Positions 56,695 to 64,000 of a DNA stretch of 64,000 bases are shown here, piece by piece. Under the pieces are notes generated by a model that was given only the letters and a program-made list of their open reading frames with translations, ran no database searches and was not told the DNA's origin. This DNA comes from Candidatus Burkholderia verschuerenii (GTDB lineage Bacteria; Pseudomonadota; Gammaproteobacteria; Burkholderiales; Burkholderiaceae), in NCBI RefSeq assembly GCF_001189365.1, contig NZ_LFJJ01000003.1, forward strand, positions 26,408-90,407. The letters run 5' to 3'. The first letter of the stretch is position 1. Each line of letters opens with the position of its first letter. The translations under genes and the position numbers were made by a program.

Positions 56695-57639
56695 TCAGTA
56701 ATGCGACGCCGCCGAGTACTTGCGCAATAGCGCGATAAAGTATTCGGCGGGCTCGGACAGCGTTTCGAACTTGCGTCGCAAGAGGCCGAAGCCCGACAGA
56801 CTCTTGCCGATTTCGACCGGCAATTCGATCAGCAACTGCGCGCGCAGATAATCGCGCACGACGGATTCGGGCAGGATCGCGACCGCCTCGCTGTTCTGCA
56901 GCAGTTGCAGCGTCGCGAAGATCGACGCGCATTCGACGATATCGGCGGGCGTGGTCAAGCCCGCGCGCGAGAGTTCTTCCTCGAAGAGATTGCGCGCGGG
57001 ACTCGTGATCGGTTGAAGAATCCACGGCCAGCTCACCAGCATGTCGAGCGCGAGCGTCGTTTTGGACGCCAGCGGATGCGACGCGCGCACGACGAGGCGC
57101 ATCGGCTCGCGCGCGAGCGGTTCGAAGTCGAAGTCGTTGTGTTGAAGCGGCGTCGTCAGTCGGCCGAGCGCGAGATCGATTTCGCGGCGATGCAGCAACT
57201 GCACGACCTGATTGCTGGTCTCGCCGAGGATGCGCACGTTCAGCAACGGCCGTTCGGATTTCAGTTCGGTGACGGCCATCGCGAGGACATCGGGCGCGGC
57301 GCCCATGATCGCGCCGACGGTGAGTTGACCGTGACCGCCGCGCCGCTTGTTGTCGAGATCGTCGGCGAAGCGCGTGAGATCGGCGAGCGAACGGCGTGCA
57401 TAGGCGAGCGCCGCGTGACCGAGCGGCGTCGGATGCATGCCGCGCGCGTTGCGTTCGAACAGCAGGAAGCCGAACGCGTCCTCGATATCGCCGAGCATGC
57501 GGCTCGCGCTCGGTTGCGCGACATTGATCGCTTCGGCGGCCTTATGCAGATTGCGCGCATCGTCGAGCGCGACCAGCAGCGCGAGATGCTTGAACTTCAG
57601 GCGGTTGACGAGGGCGCTCTGCGTGGCGTTTTGGTTCAT
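56695..57639 (-). CDS. LysR-family regulator of the rhamnose genes
   Basis: 314 residues from ATG 57639 (MNQNATQSAL). HTH LHKAAEAINVAQPSASRMLGDIEDAFG and a full effector domain; resembles GbpR/GalR-like LysR regulators of sugar catabolism. Divergent from the mutarotase operon with a candidate operator in between, convergent to the L-rhamnose dehydrogenase gene (4 bp gap). Intact. Confidence 0.9.
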   Translation of the reverse strand: MNQNATQSALVNRLKFKHLALLVALDDARNLHKAAEAINVAQPSASRMLGDIEDAFGFLLFERNARGMHPTPLGHAALAYARRSLADLTRFADDLDNKRRGGHGQLTVGAIMGAAPDVLAMAVTELKSERPLLNVRILGETSNQVVQLLHRREIDLALGRLTTPLQHNDFDFEPLAREPMRLVVRASHPLASKTTLALDMLVSWPWILQPITSPARNLFEEELSRAGLTTPADIVECASIFATLQLLQNSEAVAILPESVVRDYLRAQLLIELPVEIGKSLSGFGLLRRKFETLSEPAEYFIALLRKYSAASHY

Positions 57640-57699
57640 ACGTCGGTCCGAGTGATGTAATGCAATAGAAGCGCTGGCTGATACGGTTTTGCGATCGAC

Positions 57700-57745
57700 C
57701 AATCCTGATTACGGATTGTCGTGTTATCGGTCGGCGAATTATAGT
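57700..57745 (+). promoter_or_regulatory. LysR operator and promoter of the rhaM-lactonase-ABC operon
   Basis: CAATCC (57700-57705) and GGATTG (57713-57718) form a perfect inverted repeat with a 7-base spacer, as LysR proteins bind. It overlaps a -35-like TTGTCG (57716-57721), followed after 18 bases by TATAGT (57740-57745). The rhaM start is 58 bp downstream. Confidence 0.55.
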
Positions 57746-57802
57746 CGCAGCACATCGAGTCCCGAACACAGGGATTCACCAATCAAAACAAGGTGGGCCG
57801 CC

Positions 57803-58120
57803 ATGATGCAGACAGTGGCATTCCGCATGACCCTGAAGCCGGGCATGCGCGAGGAATACGAACGGCGTCATCGCGAGATTTGGCCTGAGCTGGCGCAAGC
57901 GCTGAGCGCGGCGGGCATTCGCGATTACTGGATCTTTCTCGACGAATCGACCGGACATCTGTTCGCCAGCTATAAGCGCACCGACACGCATACAACCGAT
58001 GCATTGCCGGCGCTGCCCGTCATGCGCAAATGGTGGGATTACATGGCCGAACTGATGGATACGCACGCGGACAAGGCGCCCGTCGGGATTCCGCTCACGC
58101 CGGTCTTTCATCTTCCCTGA
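57803..58120 (+). CDS. rhaM: L-rhamnose mutarotase
   Basis: 105 residues. RhaM fold and residues: FRMTLKPGMREEYERRHREIWPEL (His in the RRHxxIWPEL motif), DYWIFLD, and WWDYMAELMDT. Interconverts alpha- and beta-L-rhamnopyranose so that the 1-dehydrogenase receives its anomer. First gene of the operon with the lactonase and ABC importer. Confidence 0.93.
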   Translation: MMQTVAFRMTLKPGMREEYERRHREIWPELAQALSAAGIRDYWIFLDESTGHLFASYKRTDTHTTDALPALPVMRKWWDYMAELMDTHADKAPVGIPLTPVFHLP

Positions 58121-58151
58121 AACGTTCGTCCAGCTTCGCGAGGAACGCACC

Positions 58152-59042
58152 ATGCAGGTCGTCGATCCGCACATTCATTTGTGGAACCTCAAGACGCATC
58201 ATTATCCCTGGCTCGCGAATCCGCAGACGTCGTTCGTCGGCGATGCGCGCGAGCTCAAGCACGATTATTTGCTGAGCGATTTGTTGCGCGACGCGGAAGG
58301 CATCGACGTGCTGAAGCTCGTGCATGTCGATGCGAACCACGATCCCGCCGATCCGGTCGAGGAAACGCGCTGGCTGCAAGGCATCGCCGATGGCGAAGGG
58401 CGCGGCATGCCGAACGGCATTGTCGCGGGCGCGGATTTGTCGTCGGACAACGCGCCGCAAGTGCTCGAAGCGCACGCGGCCTTCGCGAACACGCGCGGCA
58501 TCCGGCAGATTCTCAACGTGCATGACAACCCGCTCTACGACTATGTGGGACGCCATTACATGCGCGAGCCGCAATGGCGCAAGCACTTCGCGTTGTTGAA
58601 GCGCTTCGACGTGTCGTTCGATTTGCAACTGTATCCGTCGCAGATGGAAGAGGCCGCGCAACTCGCGCGCGAACACGCGGATACGCAGTTTATCGTGAAT
58701 CATGCGGGCATGTTCGTGGATCGCAATGCGCCGCAGGGGTATCGCGCGTGGCGTGAAGGCATGCGCGCGCTGGCCGCGTGCCCGAACGTCGCCGTGAAGG
58801 TCAGCGGCTTCGCGATGTTCGATCACGAATGGACCGTCGAAAGCCTGCGTCCTTACGTGCTCGAAACGATCGATACCTTCGGCTGCGAGCGCGCGATGTT
58901 CGCATCGAACTTTCCGGTCGATGGCTTGTTCGGCACGTATGCGGCGCTATGGAACGCCTACGCGCAAATCGTCGGCGATGTGAGCGCAAGCGAAAAGGAC
59001 GCGTTGTTCATGCGCAATGCGGAGCGCATCTACCGCATTTAA
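58152..59042 (+). CDS. Amidohydrolase-family L-rhamnono-lactonase
   Basis: 296 residues, amidohydrolase_2 (COG3618) family: metal-binding H-x-H near the start (DPHIHLWNL), later His in VNHAGM and catalytic Asp in [10 protein letters not shown]. Hydrolyses the sugar lactone to L-rhamnonate; substrate from context. GAGGAA upstream of ATG 58152. Intact. Confidence 0.87.
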   Translation: MQVVDPHIHLWNLKTHHYPWLANPQTSFVGDARELKHDYLLSDLLRDAEGIDVLKLVHVDANHDPADPVEETRWLQGIADGEGRGMPNGIVAGADLSSDNAPQVLEAHAAFANTRGIRQILNVHDNPLYDYVGRHYMREPQWRKHFALLKRFDVSFDLQLYPSQMEEAAQLAREHADTQFIVNHAGMFVDRNAPQGYRAWREGMRALAACPNVAVKVSGFAMFDHEWTVESLRPYVLETIDTFGCERAMFASNFPVDGLFGTYAALWNAYAQIVGDVSASEKDALFMRNAERIYRI

Positions 59043-59053
59043 GGAGACACGGC

Positions 59054-60586
59054 ATGACCACGGAAAAGCCGCCAAGGCTCGAACTGAAGCACGCGAGCAA
59101 GTCGTTCGGCCGCGTGCGTGCGTTGGGCGACGGCAGCCTGCAACTGCGCGCCGGCGAAGTGCACGCGTTGCTCGGCGAAAACGGCGCGGGCAAATCGACG
59201 CTCGTGAAACTGCTCGCGGGCGTGTATCAGCCGGATACGGGCGAACTGCTCGTCGATGGCGTCGCGCGCACCTTTGCCAATCCCGCCGAAGCGCGCGATG
59301 CGGGCCTCGCCGTCATCTATCAGGAACCGACGCTGTTCGCCGATCTGTCGATTGCGGAGAACATCTACATGGGGCGTCAGCCGCGGGATCGCCTCGGGCG
59401 CATTCGTTAGGACGCGATGCATCGCGAAGTGGATGCGCTGTTGTCGTCGCTCGGCGTGAATCTGCGTGCGCAGCAACTGGTGCGCGGCTTGTCGATCGCG
59501 GATCAGCAGGTGGTGGAAATCGCCAAGGCGTTGTCGCTCGATGCAAACGTGCTGATCATGGACGAACCGACCGCAGCGCTGTCGTTGCCCGAAGTGGAGC
59601 GCTTGTTCAGCATCGTGCGCTCGCTGCGTGAACGCGATGTCGCGATTCTCTTCATCACGCATCGGCTCGACGAAGTCTTCGCGTTGACGCAGCGCATGAC
59701 GATCATGCGCGACGGCATGAAGGTCTACGACGCGCTGACCGAAGACATGAGCATCGACGCCATTGTCAGCAAGATGGTGGGCCGCGATCTCGACACGTTC
59801 TATCCGAAAGCCGACGTGACGCCCGGCGACGTGCGTCTGTCGGTGCGCAATCTCACGCGCGAAGGCGTATTCAAGAACGTCTCCTTCGATGTCCGCGCGG
59901 GCGAGATCGTCGCGCTGGCGGGACTGGTGGGCGCGGGCCGCAGCGAAGTCGCGCGCGCAATTTTCGGCATCGATCCCGTCGATGGCGGCGAGGTGAAGAT
60001 CGCGGGCAACAAGCTTGCGTTGGGTCATCCGGCGGCGGCCGTGCGTGCGGGGCTTGCACTCGTGCCCGAAGACCGTCGCGCGCAAGGACTGGCGCTGGAG
60101 TTGAGCATCGCGCGTAATTCGTCGCTGACGGTGCTCGGGCGTCTCATGAAACACGGCCTGATTTCCGCGCGCAGCGAATCGACGCTCGCGAACGACTGGG
60201 GCAAGCGTCTGCGTTTGAAAGCGAGCGATCTCGATGCGCCCGTGGGCACGCTATCCGGCGGCAATCAGCAGAAGGTCGTGCTCGGCAAATGGCTCGCGAC
60301 GAATCCGAAGGTGCTGATCATCGACGAACCGACGCGCGGTATCGACGTAGGCGCGAAAGCGGAGGTGTATCGCACGCTCGCGGAGCTCGTGAAGGAAGGC
60401 ATGGCCGTGCTGATGATTTCGAGCGAGTTGTCCGAAGTGCTCGGCATGGCGGATCGCGTGCTGGTGATGCACGAAGGCCGGATCAGCGCGGATATTTCGC
60501 GCGCCGATGCGAACGAGGAACGGGTGATGAGCGCAGCGCTGGGCACATCAGGTACATCGCCGCAAACACTGGGACGCGCAGCATGA
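59054..60586 (+). pseudogene. rhaT: Sugar ABC importer ATPase (RhaT/RbsA type) with in-frame stop
   Basis: Two fused ABC cassettes as in RbsA-type importers: first Walker [15 protein letters not shown] and Walker [12 protein letters not shown]; second cassette degenerate Walker A ([14 protein letters not shown]), signature LSGGNQQKV and [15 protein letters not shown] at 59408-59410 ([16 protein letters not shown]) interrupts the first cassette, most simply one base change from AAG or CAG; the frame is otherwise open for 511 codons. A re-start at 59417 would give a protein lacking the first Walker A. Overlaps the first permease by ATGA. Third gene of the rhaM operon. Confidence 0.88.
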
Positions 60587-61608
60587 TGACGAGACATTCC
60601 CCCACCATGCCCGCCATGCCGCCGAACGACACCAAGCGCGAGAGCATCGCGGTCACCATCGCGAAGAGCCGCGAGTTGACGCTGTTTATCGTGCTGCTCG
60701 TATTGATCGGCGCGACGGCGGCGGCCAAGCCGGACTTTCTGAACCTGCAGAATCTGCGCGACGTGTTGCTCAATGTATCGATCATCGGCTTGCTGACGGC
60801 GGGCATGACGATCGTGATGTTGATGCGGCATATCGATCTCTCTGTCGCGTCGGTCGTCGGCGTGAGCGAGTATGCGGTCGGCAGCCTGTTCGTGATGTTT
60901 CCGCATATGCCGGTGATCGTCGCGATGCTCGCGGGTATCGGCATCGGGCTCGCGATCGGCGCGGTGAATGGCGCGCTCGTTACGTTCGGACGCGTGCCGT
61001 CGCTGGTTGCCACATTGTCGACGCTGTATATCGTGCGCGGCGCGGATTACGCGTGGGTCCACGGCGGCCAGATCAACGCGACGAGTCTGCCCGATGCCTT
61101 CGCGTCCATCGCGACCGGCTCGCTGCTCGGCGTGCCGAATCTCGTGCTGATCGCGTTGTCGATCTATCTGAAGCAGTATCGCGGCGGACGCGAGCATTAC
61201 GCGATCGGCTCGAACCCCGAAGCGGCGCGTCTCGCGGGCATCAGCGTGGACAAGCGCGTGATGATCGGCTTCCTGCTCTCGGGCGCGATTGCGGGACTTG
61301 CGGGCGTGTTGTGGCTCGCGCGTTTCGGCACCGTCGATGCCAGTACGGCGAAGGGCATCGAGTTGCAAGTGGTCGCGGCGGCGGTGGTCGGCAGCGTCGC
61401 GATCACGGGCGGCGTCGGCACGGTCATGGGCGCGACGCTCGGCGCGCTCGTGCTCGGCGTGATCAATATCGCGCTGGTCGTGCTGCGCGTGTCGCCGTTC
61501 TGGCAACAGGCCATTCAGGGCGCGCTGATCGTCGCGGCGATCACGCTCGATACTTTGCTCGCGCGTTCCGTCGCGCGTCGCATGATGAGGAAACGCGATC
61601 ATGGCTAA
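60583..61608 (+). CDS. rhaP: ABC transporter permease, L-rhamnose importer
   Basis: 341 residues, BPD_transp_2 family (RbsC-like), about 8-10 TM helices, with the conserved cytoplasmic motif [12 protein letters not shown]. Start ATG overlaps the ATPase stop (ATGA). Partner of the second permease; such rhamnose importers use two different permeases. Intact. Confidence 0.9.
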   Translation: MMTRHSPTMPAMPPNDTKRESIAVTIAKSRELTLFIVLLVLIGATAAAKPDFLNLQNLRDVLLNVSIIGLLTAGMTIVMLMRHIDLSVASVVGVSEYAVGSLFVMFPHMPVIVAMLAGIGIGLAIGAVNGALVTFGRVPSLVATLSTLYIVRGADYAWVHGGQINATSLPDAFASIATGSLLGVPNLVLIALSIYLKQYRGGREHYAIGSNPEAARLAGISVDKRVMIGFLLSGAIAGLAGVLWLARFGTVDASTAKGIELQVVAAAVVGSVAITGGVGTVMGATLGALVLGVINIALVVLRVSPFWQQAIQGALIVAAITLDTLLARSVARRMMRKRDHG

Positions 61609-62605
61609 ACCCGATTCCGCTTTGTCCACGGCCAAGCGCCGACACCTGCAATGGGAAGCGATGCTCGTCATCGTGCTCGTCGTGTCGGTGATCGCGGGCC
61701 GCGTGCTCTCGCCGATGTTTCTGTCGAGCGCGAACATCTCCAACATGCTCGCCGACTTTACCGAGATCGCGTTGATCGCGCTGCCGATGACGCTCATCAT
61801 CGTCGCGGCCGAAATCGATCTGTCGGTGGCGTCGGTGCTCGGCGCATCGAGCGCGCTGATGGGCGTGCTCTGGCACATGGGCTTGCCGATGCCGCTCGTG
61901 ATCGTCATCGTGCTGATCGCGGGGACGCTTGCGGGGCTGCTCAACGGGCTGGTGATCGTGCGCTTCAATCTGCCGTCGCTTGCGGTCACCATCGGCACTT
62001 TGGCCTTGTTTCGCGGACTGGCGTACGTGTTGCTCGGCGATCAGGCCATCGCGGATTTTCCGGCGGCGTACACGGCGTTCGGCATCAACACGGTCGGCGA
62101 TTCGTTCCTGCCGATGCCGTTCATCCTCGTCATTCTCGGCGCGATCGGCTTTGCCGTGCTGTTGCAGGCGACGCCTTTCGGACGCAGCCTGTTCGCCATC
62201 GGTGCGAATCCGACGGCCGCGCAATTTTCCGGCATCGAAGTGGCGAAGACGAAGATCAAGCTCTTCATGATGTCCGGCGCAATGGCCGCGCTCGCGGACG
62301 TCGTCTACACGCTGCGCTTCACCAGCGCGCGCGGCGACAACGGCGAAGGCTTCGAGTTGTCGGTGATCGCGGCGGTGTTGTTCGGTGGCATGAGCATCTT
62401 CGGCGGACGCGGCTCGATGATCGGCGTGCTCTTGTCGCTGCTCATCATCGGCGTGCTGCGCAATGCGTTGACGCTCGCGGATGTTTCGAGCGAAACGCTG
62501 ACCATCGTGACGGGCGCGCTGCTGCTGTCGTCCGTGCTGATTCCGAATCTCGTCGCGCGCTGGCGGGCGGCGCGCGAGAAGCGTCTGATGACGCAGGCCG
62601 TGTGA
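61601..62605 (+). CDS. rhaQ: ABC transporter permease, L-rhamnose importer
   Basis: 334 residues, RbsC-like BPD_transp_2 family, paralogous to the previous gene ([33 protein letters not shown]). Start ATG 61601 lies 8 bp inside the previous gene, so coupled. Intact. Confidence 0.9.
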   Translation: MAKPDSALSTAKRRHLQWEAMLVIVLVVSVIAGRVLSPMFLSSANISNMLADFTEIALIALPMTLIIVAAEIDLSVASVLGASSALMGVLWHMGLPMPLVIVIVLIAGTLAGLLNGLVIVRFNLPSLAVTIGTLALFRGLAYVLLGDQAIADFPAAYTAFGINTVGDSFLPMPFILVILGAIGFAVLLQATPFGRSLFAIGANPTAAQFSGIEVAKTKIKLFMMSGAMAALADVVYTLRFTSARGDNGEGFELSVIAAVLFGGMSIFGGRGSMIGVLLSLLIIGVLRNALTLADVSSETLTIVTGALLLSSVLIPNLVARWRAAREKRLMTQAV

Positions 62606-62658
62606 TCGTGTTCGTTGAAAATCAGCGCAATCGTGCGCAATAACAGGAGACTGTCGAC

Positions 62659-63672
62659 ATGAAGAGAAGCTTTCGTTTGATGCGCGCGCCGCTACTCGCG
62701 GCGGCGCTAATGGCCGCGACCGTGGCGCTGTCCGCGAACGCCGCCGATGTGAAGAGCGGCCTGAAAATCGCCTTCGTGCCGAAGCAGATCAACAATCCGT
62801 ACGAAGTCATCGCGGACGACGGCGGCATGGCCGCGATCAAGGAGATGAAGGGCGACGGCAAGGTGGTCGGGCCGTCGGATGCGGGCGCGTCGTCGCAGGT
62901 GAGCTATATCAACACGCTGATCACGCAGCGGCAGAACGCCATCGTGATCGCCGCGAACGATGCCAACGCGCTCGTGCCGTATCTGAAGAAAGCGATGTCG
63001 CAGAACATCAAGGTCGTGACCTTCGATTCCGACACCGCACCCGATGGCCGGCAGATTTTCGTCAATCAAGTGGAGTCTGAAGCAATTGGACGCGGGCAGA
63101 TTCAGTTGCTGTCGAAACTGATCGGCGGCGAAGGCGAATTCGCGATTCTCTCCGCGACGCCGAACGCGACGAACCAGAATACGTGGATCAAGTTCATGCA
63201 GGACGAATTGAAGAAGCCCGAGTATTCGAAGATGAAGCTCGTCAAAATCGCCTACGGCAATGACGACGATCAGAAGTCGTTCGTCGAAACGCAAGGCTTG
63301 TTGCAGGCGTATCCGAACCTGAAGGGCATTATCGCGCCGACGACGGTCGGCATCGCGGCGGCGGCGCGGTATATCCAGAGCTCGCCCGCCAAAGGCAAGG
63401 TGATGGTGACGGGCCTCGGCACGCCGAACCAGATGCGCGCGTTCATCAAGAATGGCACGGTGAAGGCGTTCCAGTTGTGGGATCCGGGCCAGTTGGGCTA
63501 TCTCGCGGCGTATGCGGCGGCCAATCTTGCGTCGGGCACGATCACGGGCAAGGAAGGCGATTCGTTCGAAGCGGGCAAGCTCGGCAAGCGCACGGTAGGC
63601 AAGAGTGGCGAAGTCATTCTCGGACCGCCGACCACATTCGATTCGTCGAATATCGACAACTTCAATTTCTGA
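62659..63672 (+). CDS. rhaS: Periplasmic L-rhamnose-binding protein
   Basis: 337 residues. Signal peptide (cleavage near ANA-A, about residue 29), periplasmic-binding-protein family 4 (IAFVPKQINNPYE, IVIAANDANALVPYL, VTFDSDTAP, STSPNATNQN-like region). High similarity in text to RhaS of nonphosphorylative and kinase-type rhamnose loci. AGGAG site before ATG 62659. Last gene of the operon, followed by a terminator. Confidence 0.9.
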   Translation: MKRSFRLMRAPLLAAALMAATVALSANAADVKSGLKIAFVPKQINNPYEVIADDGGMAAIKEMKGDGKVVGPSDAGASSQVSYINTLITQRQNAIVIAANDANALVPYLKKAMSQNIKVVTFDSDTAPDGRQIFVNQVESEAIGRGQIQLLSKLIGGEGEFAILSATPNATNQNTWIKFMQDELKKPEYSKMKLVKIAYGNDDDQKSFVETQGLLQAYPNLKGIIAPTTVGIAAAARYIQSSPAKGKVMVTGLGTPNQMRAFIKNGTVKAFQLWDPGQLGYLAAYAAANLASGTITGKEGDSFEAGKLGKRTVGKSGEVILGPPTTFDSSNIDNFNF

Positions 63673-63702
63673 TCGACGACTGATACAAGCCGCTGGCTGA
63701 AT

Positions 63703-63730
63703 GCCCCGCTTTCCGAGCGGGGCCTTTTTT
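63703..63730 (+). terminator. Intrinsic terminator of the rhamnose operon
   Basis: GCCCCGCT (63703-63710) and AGCGGGGC (63716-63723) form an 8-bp GC-rich stem, followed by C and six T (63725-63730). The group II intron begins directly after the T-run. Confidence 0.9.
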
Positions 63731-64000
63731 GTGCGCCCAGCATGGGCGCACTCTTGCGGGTGCAAGTCGCGCGGCAAGTTGACCACAGCGAGCGAAGTGA
63801 AGCGCAACTGCGGAAGGGCGACCGACCGTGGGGAGGAAGCGTGGAGCGAAACTGCGGGCCGATGAACAAGAACCGGATAGAAGGCGCTGCCGAGCAGGGC
63901 GAGCGGGCAAGAAGCCGCGAAGCTCTTGTGGTCAACGCAAAGCAGCGTAGATTCGGCGGTCGTGCAGGGAAGGAGTGTGTTCTTACCTGGGGAGATCTCG
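63731..64000 (+). mobile_element. Group II intron, 5' end (continues beyond window)
   Basis: Starts with GTGCG, the group II 5' consensus (GUGYG), then a domain-I-like fold: GTGCGCCCAGCATGGGCGCA self-pairs, then GGTGCAAGTC-like text (63769-63778), GAACAAGAACCGGATAG (about 63863) and TTACCTGGGGAGATCTCG at the window end, all typical of bacterial group II introns ahead of an LtrA-type reverse transcriptase. No protein is reached before the window ends. Inserted exactly behind the T-run of a Rho-independent terminator, the target rule of class C (IIC) introns. Recognised from memory of intron sequence, not by a covariance search. Confidence 0.75.

Overview
The window looks like a chromosomal segment of a beta-proteobacterium of the Burkholderia/Paraburkholderia/Caballeronia group. 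The basis is the high GC content, strongly GC-biased third codon positions, tightly packed ATGA-coupled operons, and typical burkholderial gene families: DUF4148 proteins, an assimilatory nirBD-nasA cluster, lhp-type hydroxyproline genes and a non-phosphorylative L-rhamnose pathway. The genus cannot be fixed from the sequence alone.

Layout from left to right. 1-6162: assimilatory nitrate/nitrite reduction (nirB partial, nirD, an FAD reductase, nasA). 6695-9249: four consecutive genes for exported Ser/Thr/Gly/Asn-rich or unrecognised proteins. 9289-17545 (minus): an RND efflux system with its two-component regulators. 17840-18628: two small DUF4148 proteins. 18871-20813: a DUF5672 gene fused in frame to a 5'-truncated, frameshifted NRAMP (mntH) gene. 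20881-23919: motAB and a divergent XRE regulator. 24054-27504: small proteins and two MFS transporters. 27964-32877: a regulator and an lhp-type hydroxyproline cluster (lhpC, lhpA, lhpB, AraC regulator). 33249-41373: signalling proteins, a NERD helicase, a cold-shock protein and small membrane proteins. 41656-49350: a diguanylate cyclase, LysR, RidA, MaoC, SDR, APC permease, aldo-keto reductase and TetR. 49938-63672: an L-rhamnose catabolic island (SDR, MFS, rhamnonate dehydratase, L-rhamnose dehydrogenase, LysR, mutarotase, lactonase, ABC importer), interrupted by a large exported protein built of 16-residue repeats. 63731-64000: the 5' end of a probable group II intron, directly behind the terminator of the rhamnose importer operon.

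The most striking property of the window is the density of broken genes. About 17 genes carry 1-5 bp frameshifts, in-frame stop codons, short deletions or a 17-bp tandem duplication, while their neighbours are intact. Simple homopolymer indels could be sequencing errors. The 14-17 bp perfect tandem duplications, the LysR and AraC internal deletions, the three nonsense codons and the DUF5672-mntH junction are harder to explain that way. The picture fits recent, ongoing gene decay, as in host-restricted Burkholderiaceae, although a contribution from assembly error cannot be excluded without reads.

Functionally, the window joins nitrogen assimilation, hydroxyproline and rhamnose use (both plant-associated substrates), an envelope and efflux module, and c-di-GMP and phosphorelay signalling. 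No tRNA, rRNA, CRISPR array, IS transposase or prophage was seen.
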